10,237 nt of DNA from an uncultured Gammaproteobacteria bacterium (lineage in GTDB: Bacteria; Pseudomonadota; Gammaproteobacteria; Pseudomonadales; Azotimanducaceae_A). The stretch covers positions 1 through 10,237 of the forward strand of contig CAJWGQ010000097.1 in NCBI GenBank assembly GCA_913041025.1, read 5' to 3'. The translations under genes were made by a program, and so were the position numbers. Below the pieces are notes generated by a model that did no database searches, was not told where the DNA came from, and worked only from the letters and a program-made list of their open reading frames with translations. Positions 6,155 through 10,237 of the stretch are shown piece after piece; within the stretch, counting starts at the first letter, position 1, and each line of letters opens with the position of its first letter.

Positions 6155-6967
6155 ATGAGTGAAGATCTGGTGACGCTAGATATCACAGAGGGTGTAGCTG
6201 ATGTGCGACTTAATAGGGCGAATAAGTACAATGCGTTGAGCCCTGAAATGTTTACAGCTATTCATTTGGCAGGCGAAAAACTTAGCCAAGCCAAAGAAGT
6301 TAGGGCTGTCGTTTTGTCAGGTAATGGAAATGGATTTTGCGCTGGATTAGATATGTCCAGTTTTGCGCGAATGGCAGACTCCTCTAGCTCTCGAGAAGCT
6401 CAAAAATCCGAGGAAGTCGAACGCGCGGAACCTGCAAATTATGCTCAGCAGGCAGCGTACATATGGAAAAATTTACCTATGCCTGTTATCACAGCTATCC
6501 ACGGAGTTGCATACGGCGGAGGGGCTCAAATTGCCCTAGGAGGAGATATTCGTATAGCCGCACCGGATATCAAGATGTCCGTTTTGGAAATCAAGTGGGG
6601 ACTTATTCCAGATATGAGTTTGACTCAGACGCTGAGAGATTTAGTTTCTCTAGATGTGGCCAAAGAGCTTACTTTTACCGGCCGTGTTCTGAATGGCGAT
6701 CAGGCAAAAGAAATTGGGTTAGTGACCCATGTTGATGAGAACCCCATTCAGAGAGCTTTTGCATTAGCAAAGGAGATAGCTAGTAAATCTCCCGATGCGG
6801 TGCGAGCCGGTAAGAAACTGTTGGAGCAAACTTGGCACGCTGATGAGCGATTTGGGTTAGAGTTGGAGGAGACTTTGCAGCGACAATTGATTGGTACCTC
6901 CAATCAGATTGAGGCGATCACCGCCAATTTCGAAAATCGAGCTCCGAACTTTAGTGATCCGGAATAG
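6155..6967 (+). CDS. Crotonase-family enzyme (enoyl-CoA hydratase/isomerase)
   Basis: The protein has 270 residues, the usual crotonase length, and starts at an ATG with AAAGGGGGAG just before it. FCAGLDMSSF (61-70) and HGVAYGGGAQIALGGDIR (116-133) form the two oxyanion-hole loops that bind the acyl-CoA thioester. At the acid/base positions it has Q125 where enoyl-CoA hydratase has Glu144 and dienoyl-CoA isomerase has Asp176. E145 matches hydratase Glu164, and D153 (GLIPDM) lies eight residues later, where dienoyl-CoA isomerase has Asp204. It is therefore not a textbook hydratase and may be an isomerase or a specialised hydratase. The residues at 74-95, rich in Ser, Glu and Ala, form an extended loop. 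The carboxyltransferase gene begins three bases after its stop, so the two are co-translated and probably act on related CoA esters. Confidence 0.88.
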   Translation: MSEDLVTLDITEGVADVRLNRANKYNALSPEMFTAIHLAGEKLSQAKEVRAVVLSGNGNGFCAGLDMSSFARMADSSSSREAQKSEEVERAEPANYAQQAAYIWKNLPMPVITAIHGVAYGGGAQIALGGDIRIAAPDIKMSVLEIKWGLIPDMSLTQTLRDLVSLDVAKELTFTGRVLNGDQAKEIGLVTHVDENPIQRAFALAKEIASKSPDAVRAGKKLLEQTWHADERFGLELEETLQRQLIGTSNQIEAITANFENRAPNFSDPE

Positions 6968-6970
6968 ACA

Positions 6971-8524
6971 ATGTCCTGGGAAAATGAAGTCAAAGAACTG
7001 GAACGTAGAAGACATCTGGCGAAACAGCAAGGTGGTAAAGATGGCATAGCGAAGCAGCATGCTAGAGGTAGGCTTACTATTCGGGAGCGTATCGATACGT
7101 TGTTAGACCCCAACTCCTTTAGAGAGCATGGTCGAGCAACAGCCAGTCCTGTATATGATGATCACGATGAGATTACTGAATATGCACCGGCCAACTACAT
7201 TGTTGGGTTTGGAAAGATAGACCAGCGAAGAATCGTCGTAGGCGGGGAAGATTTTACTTTGAAGGGCGGCTCACCCAATGCCGCTGGATTACGAAAGAGT
7301 GTCTATGCCGAGCACTTGGCGGTGCAGTATAAAGTTCCTTTGGTACGAATGCTTGAGGGTGGTGGCGGTAGCGTAAAAGGATCTGCGAAAAAGGGCGGTA
7401 CCGTAGGCGAGCCTGTTTTCACCGAACCAAGGTTTAAGATTATTGCTGATGCGATGTCGGAGGTTCCAGTTGTTTCTGGAGCAATGGGTGCGGTCGCGGG
7501 CTTTCCAGCAGGTAGGCTAGTAGCTTCGCATTTTTCTGTAATGACCAAGCACACAGCGCAGGTTCTGATTGGCGGTCCAGCCTTAGTTGAGCGTGCTTTA
7601 GGAGTTAGTCTGACCAAAGATGAACTCGGCGGTGCCCAGGTTCACGCCTCCAGCGGTGTGATTGACAATTTGGCCGAAGACGAGCACGACGCTTTTGAGC
7701 AAATTAAGAAATTCCTTAGTTTCTTACCTACGAGTGTTCATGAGCGGACTCCAAGATACGAATGCGATGATTCGGTAGAGCGCATGGAGCAGGATTTGCT
7801 CACGGCGGTCCCGAGAGACAGTAACGCGGGTTTCGACATGAGGGCAATTGTCGAGATGATTGTTGATCAGGACAGTTTTTTTGAGATGGGTAGGGACTTT
7901 GGGCCCAGCCAGATATGTGGGCTCGCGCGATTAAACGGTCAACCAGTCGGCATTTTGGCCAATGACTGCATGGTTTATGCGGGGGCGATGACAGCTGAAG
8001 CGGCTCAAAAGTATCGTCGTTTCGTGGAAATGTGCGATACGTTTCATGTACCTATAGTGAATTTTGTAGATCAGCCGGGTTTTATGATTGGACCAGAATC
8101 TGAAGCTCAAGGAACCATTCGTTATGGAATGGCTGCGGTTTGCGCCGCATCTCAGTCCACGATGCCTTGGGCCGTGGTTCAGGTGCACAAGGGGTTTGGG
8201 GTGGCTACGGCTGCGCACTATGCTCCTGGTAATTATGTGCTAGCGTGGCCTTCCGTTGAGTCTGGAGCGTTGCCCCTCGAAGGCGGGGTGGCAGTGGCTT
8301 TTCATCGCGAAATAGCCGCTGCGGAGAATCCAGAAGTCAAGAGAAGAGAACTTGAAGAGCGTATTAGAGAGGCTCGTTCTCCTTTTCCGCGAGCGGAGTC
8401 GTTTGCCGTACACGAATTGATTGACCCGCGCGAAACGAGGCCCACGTTATGTGAATGGATCGATTGGATCCAGCCTCAGTTGGATAATTTAGTTGGACCT
8501 GTTCGATTTGGAATGCGTCCGTAA
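6971..8524 (+). CDS. Acyl-CoA carboxylase carboxyltransferase (beta) subunit
   Basis: The protein has 517 residues and the two-lobed carboxyltransferase fold of the PccB/MccB family. It transfers carboxyl from carboxybiotin to an acyl-CoA. HARGRLTIRERID (30-42) is the usual N-terminal motif. ELGGAQVHASSGVIDNLAEDE (219-239) corresponds to the LGG-H-SG region. The C-terminal lobe starts near FDMRAIVEMIVD and has VDQPGFMIGPESE (367-379) where propionyl-CoA carboxylase has DVPGFLPG, followed by a KGFGVATAAH stretch. In the N-lobe the usual DSGGARIQ reads LEGGGGSV (129-136). These features place it in a catabolic acyl-CoA carboxylase branch distinct from propionyl- and methylcrotonyl-CoA enzymes, so the substrate is open. 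ATG at 6971 uses GGAA (6961-6964) inside the crotonase gene's end. Partners are the biotin carboxylase and carrier upstream. Confidence 0.92.
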   Translation: MSWENEVKELERRRHLAKQQGGKDGIAKQHARGRLTIRERIDTLLDPNSFREHGRATASPVYDDHDEITEYAPANYIVGFGKIDQRRIVVGGEDFTLKGGSPNAAGLRKSVYAEHLAVQYKVPLVRMLEGGGGSVKGSAKKGGTVGEPVFTEPRFKIIADAMSEVPVVSGAMGAVAGFPAGRLVASHFSVMTKHTAQVLIGGPALVERALGVSLTKDELGGAQVHASSGVIDNLAEDEHDAFEQIKKFLSFLPTSVHERTPRYECDDSVERMEQDLLTAVPRDSNAGFDMRAIVEMIVDQDSFFEMGRDFGPSQICGLARLNGQPVGILANDCMVYAGAMTAEAAQKYRRFVEMCDTFHVPIVNFVDQPGFMIGPESEAQGTIRYGMAAVCAASQSTMPWAVVQVHKGFGVATAAHYAPGNYVLAWPSVESGALPLEGGVAVAFHREIAAAENPEVKRRELEERIREARSPFPRAESFAVHELIDPRETRPTLCEWIDWIQPQLDNLVGPVRFGMRP

Positions 8525-8543
8525 TAACTGTTAGGAGAAAGGA

Positions 8544-9416
8544 ATGAGTATTTCGTTTGAAGATCAAGTCGCAATAGTTACAGGTGCCGGAGGGGGCTTA
8601 GGTAGAAGTCATGCTCTGGAACTTGCGAGACGCGGCGCAAAAGTGGTCGTGAATGATCTCGGTGGTGCTATGGATGGTACGGGCGGCTCGTCTGAAGCAG
8701 CTGAGAAGGTCGTGTCTGAAATTAAAGAATTGGGGGGTGAAGCCATCTCAAATGGAGGTTCGGTTTCTGATCGAACTGGCGCTAAAAGCATGGTGGACGA
8801 TGCCATGGAGTCCTGGGGTAGAGTTGATATCTTGATCAATAACGCTGGCATATTGCGAGACAAATCCTTTTCAAAAATAGAGCTGGATGATTTCCAGATG
8901 GTTGTTGATGTTCATTTGATGGGAGCCGTTTACTGCACTCATGCGGTCTGGCCAATTATGCGAGAGCAGAATTATGGGAGGATTTTGATGACGACCTCTC
9001 CCACGGGACTTTATGGAAATTTTGGACAAACTAATTATGGTGCTGCTAAGTTGGCGCAAGTTGGTTTTATGAATTCTCTTAAAATAGAGGGTGCGAAGAA
9101 TAACGTTCATACCAATACAATCGCGCCTATCGCTGCGACTAGAATGACTGAAAGCTTAATCCCTGAGGCGGTTCACTCTAAGCTTGCGCCTGAGTCAGTC
9201 ACTCCAGCGGCCTTGTTCTTGGTAAGCGCAGAGGCTCCCAATGGCGTCATTATGCAAGCGGAAGGTGGTCGTTTTTCGGTTGCTAGCATTGTCGAAAATA
9301 CAGGAGCACAGCTAGGAGCTGACGCTACTCCAGAGGATATCGCTGCAAATTACGACATGATCTCCGACTTGGAAGGCGCTAAACCTAAAGGAATGATGCA
9401 AATCAATCTATCATAA
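8544..9416 (+). CDS. Hydroxyacyl-CoA dehydrogenase-type SDR (MFE-2/HSD17B4 N-terminal-like)
   Basis: The protein has 290 residues. It matches by recall the (3R)-hydroxyacyl-CoA dehydrogenase domain of peroxisomal multifunctional enzyme 2: FEDQVAIVTGAGGGLGR (5-21), VVVNDLGG (34-41, D38 for NAD), NNAGILRDKSF (99-109), VHL (123-125, His in place of the usual SDR Asn), and YGNFGQTNYGAAK (157-169). The catalytic residues S152, Y165 and K169 are present. The C-terminal part with TPEDIAANYDMI also matches, so the whole domain is present without the hydratase or SCP domains. It oxidises a hydroxyacyl-CoA with NAD in the cytosol. AGGAG (8533-8537) lies six bases before the ATG, 19 bases after the carboxyltransferase stop, so it is in the same operon. 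It ends in a tandem stop, TAATAG. Confidence 0.9.
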   Translation: MSISFEDQVAIVTGAGGGLGRSHALELARRGAKVVVNDLGGAMDGTGGSSEAAEKVVSEIKELGGEAISNGGSVSDRTGAKSMVDDAMESWGRVDILINNAGILRDKSFSKIELDDFQMVVDVHLMGAVYCTHAVWPIMREQNYGRILMTTSPTGLYGNFGQTNYGAAKLAQVGFMNSLKIEGAKNNVHTNTIAPIAATRMTESLIPEAVHSKLAPESVTPAALFLVSAEAPNGVIMQAEGGRFSVASIVENTGAQLGADATPEDIAANYDMISDLEGAKPKGMMQINLS

Positions 9417-9430
9417 TAGGAACGGTTTTA

Positions 9431-9613
9431 GTGGCTGCATTAGTTTTATCATTGGTATTGAGCGTTGTTATGGGTGGCGTGCTTTGGCTGATGATAGGTA
9501 GCCGATTGGAAATAAAAGACGAACGCGCTTACAACGATCTTATGAATGTATGCGCGTATGCAGTGTTCTTGATTCCGCCGAATTTCCTCTTTGTTTTTTT
9601 TGTAGTGGGTTGA
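9431..9613 (+). CDS. Small membrane protein with two predicted helices, unknown function
   Basis: The protein has 60 residues from a GTG start with AGGAA (9418-9422) eight bases upstream and 14 bases after the SDR stop. Residues 2-22 (ALVLSLVLSVVMGG then VLWLMI) and 40-59 (CAYAVFLIPPNFLFVFFVV) are hydrophobic enough to span the membrane. The link SRLEIKDERAYNDLMN is charged. The helix-charged loop-helix layout and the ribosome binding site argue for a real gene rather than chance. I recognise no family. Its position at the end of the carboxylase operon suggests co-transcription but not a specific role. Confidence 0.55.
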   Translation: MAALVLSLVLSVVMGGVLWLMIGSRLEIKDERAYNDLMNVCAYAVFLIPPNFLFVFFVVG

Positions 9614-9634
9614 GAAGCATAAGTTTTTTTCTCA
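9611..9634. terminator. Inverted repeat between convergent genes, possible bidirectional terminator
   Basis: TGAGAA (9611-9616) and TTCTCA (9629-9634) form a six-pair stem. Its outer triplets are the TGA stop of the plus-strand membrane protein and the reverse-complement TGA stop of the minus-strand gene. A T7 run (9624-9630) lies in the loop and 3' arm rather than after the stem, and a T6 run follows at 9648-9653. A classical intrinsic terminator is therefore not certain. Confidence 0.3.
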
Positions 9635-10234
9635 GGGTACTAGCTGCTTTTTTATCCAGTGTGTGTCTTCTTTTAAATAAAGTCTTCTGTCATGGATTCC
9701 ATCCTCAGTGTTGAGGTCAAGCCTCTCAATGACCTTGGGTTGAAGTATAAGGCCCGTTGCTTGATCGGTTGCTTCAAGTTCATCGACGTTTCTTATTTTG
9801 TCAATCTCAGCTCTTAGTCGGATGAGATCTTGCACTTCCGAACTTTGGTGGAAAGTGCTTTTATAAATCCAATCCATTTTTTTTGGGATATTTGGTCTGA
9901 GCTGCCACGATTCGCTTATAGTTTTTTTATCTATTTCAATAGAAGAGACGCTCATACGGTATTGCACCTGAGTGCTTGCCCAGTAGGTTTGAAGCGCGAT
10001 CCCACCTTTCATCTCACTCCACTTTGGACTGCTTTTGTTGATGAATATTGCTAAATCCTCTCCTATGGATCTCAGAACCAGTGTTCTCGATCTGGGCTGG
10101 TTGTTTGAACCGACGGTACTGACGACACATAGATTGGCGTACGCGTCCTTTTCAGCCATAGCTTGTTGTTGATCGCTTCTAAAGAGCTTAATTAGATCTG
10201 AAGTAGAAAAGGTTTCACTGGGAGGAGGCATCAT
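9632..10234 (-). CDS. PNP-oxidase-like FMN-binding protein, divergent
   Basis: The protein has 200 residues on the minus strand, convergent with the carboxylase operon. The split-barrel fold of pyridoxamine 5'-phosphate oxidase is visible: LCVVSTVGSNNQPRSRTLVL (35-54), an FINKSSPKWSEM phosphate/FMN loop, TYWASTQVQYRMSVS (strand pairing), a WQLRPNIPKKMDWI segment like the family's SRP...IGAWAS, and an ending IHDRRLYL...WIKKQLVP that matches RLHDRFLY...RLAP. Several conserved residues of E. coli PdxH differ: R before xHDR (Arg197) is Gly, the IEFWQ motif reads IERLD, and the GSRK loop reads SSPK. It may bind FMN without being a normal PdxH, or resemble the Alr4036-type relatives. Two adjacent ATG codons (10234, 10231) are near the window edge and no ribosome binding site can be seen, so the true start may lie outside. 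Confidence 0.72.
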   Translation of the reverse strand: MMPPPSETFSTSDLIKLFRSDQQQAMAEKDAYANLCVVSTVGSNNQPRSRTLVLRSIGEDLAIFINKSSPKWSEMKGGIALQTYWASTQVQYRMSVSSIEIDKKTISESWQLRPNIPKKMDWIYKSTFHQSSEVQDLIRLRAEIDKIRNVDELEATDQATGLILQPKVIERLDLNTEDGIHDRRLYLKEDTHWIKKQLVP

Positions 10235-10237
10235 CTT

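Noticed and set aside
7303..7617. Minus-strand 104-residue open frame inside the carboxyltransferase gene
   Set aside because: Shadow of the carboxyltransferase; composition mirrors its Gly/Ala-rich codons and there is no start context.
4407..9416. Assignment as a leucine (liu) or acyclic-terpene (atu) operon
   Set aside because: The biotin carrier is separate, the carboxyltransferase motifs differ and diagnostic partners such as HMG-CoA lyase are missing.

Overview
The window looks like chromosomal DNA of a heterotrophic, probably marine, gammaproteobacterium. The main evidence is the 3' end of an sbcB-type exonuclease I gene, a family largely confined to Gammaproteobacteria. A gene set rich in acyl-CoA metabolism and the moderate GC content by eye fit this. 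The genus cannot be named from sequence alone. No insertion sequence, CRISPR array, tRNA or rRNA was seen, and the genes look vertically inherited rather than like a recent island.

Layout. Positions 1-579 hold the C-terminal part of exonuclease I. Positions 640-2062 hold two unrelated Nudix hydrolases in tandem, one of the split-box NUDT19 (CoA diphosphatase-like) kind and one of the ADP-ribose pyrophosphatase kind. A 262-base non-coding gap (2063-2324) holds a terminator-like hairpin with a T9 tract and a weak promoter candidate. A short-chain dehydrogenase (2325-3089) is followed by purC of the long, yeast Ade1-like form (3139-4059). A 113-residue protein of unknown function is translationally coupled to purC by a TGATG overlap. 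Next come a biotin carboxylase subunit (4407-5729) and a separate 73-residue biotin carrier protein (5765-5986). A 168-base gap contains a promoter/operator-like dyad. The last block holds a crotonase-family enzyme (6155-6967), an acyl-CoA carboxyltransferase (6971-8524), a hydroxyacyl-CoA dehydrogenase of the peroxisomal MFE-2 type (8544-9416) and a 60-residue two-helix membrane protein (9431-9613). A divergent PNP-oxidase-like flavoprotein lies convergently on the minus strand (9632-10234).

How the genes work together. The central theme is a three-polypeptide biotin-dependent acyl-CoA carboxylase: biotin carboxylase, free biotin carrier and carboxyltransferase. It is encoded with a crotonase and a hydroxyacyl-CoA dehydrogenase. 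This resembles the logic of the leucine (liu) and acyclic-terpene (atu) pathways: carboxylate, hydrate or isomerise, then oxidise. However, the subunit organisation and motifs match neither, so the substrate is unknown. The upstream NUDT19-like Nudix protein could belong to the same CoA-centred metabolism. The least understood pieces are the 113-residue unknown protein next to the biotin carboxylase, the divergent residues of several enzymes, and the two regulatory-looking gaps.
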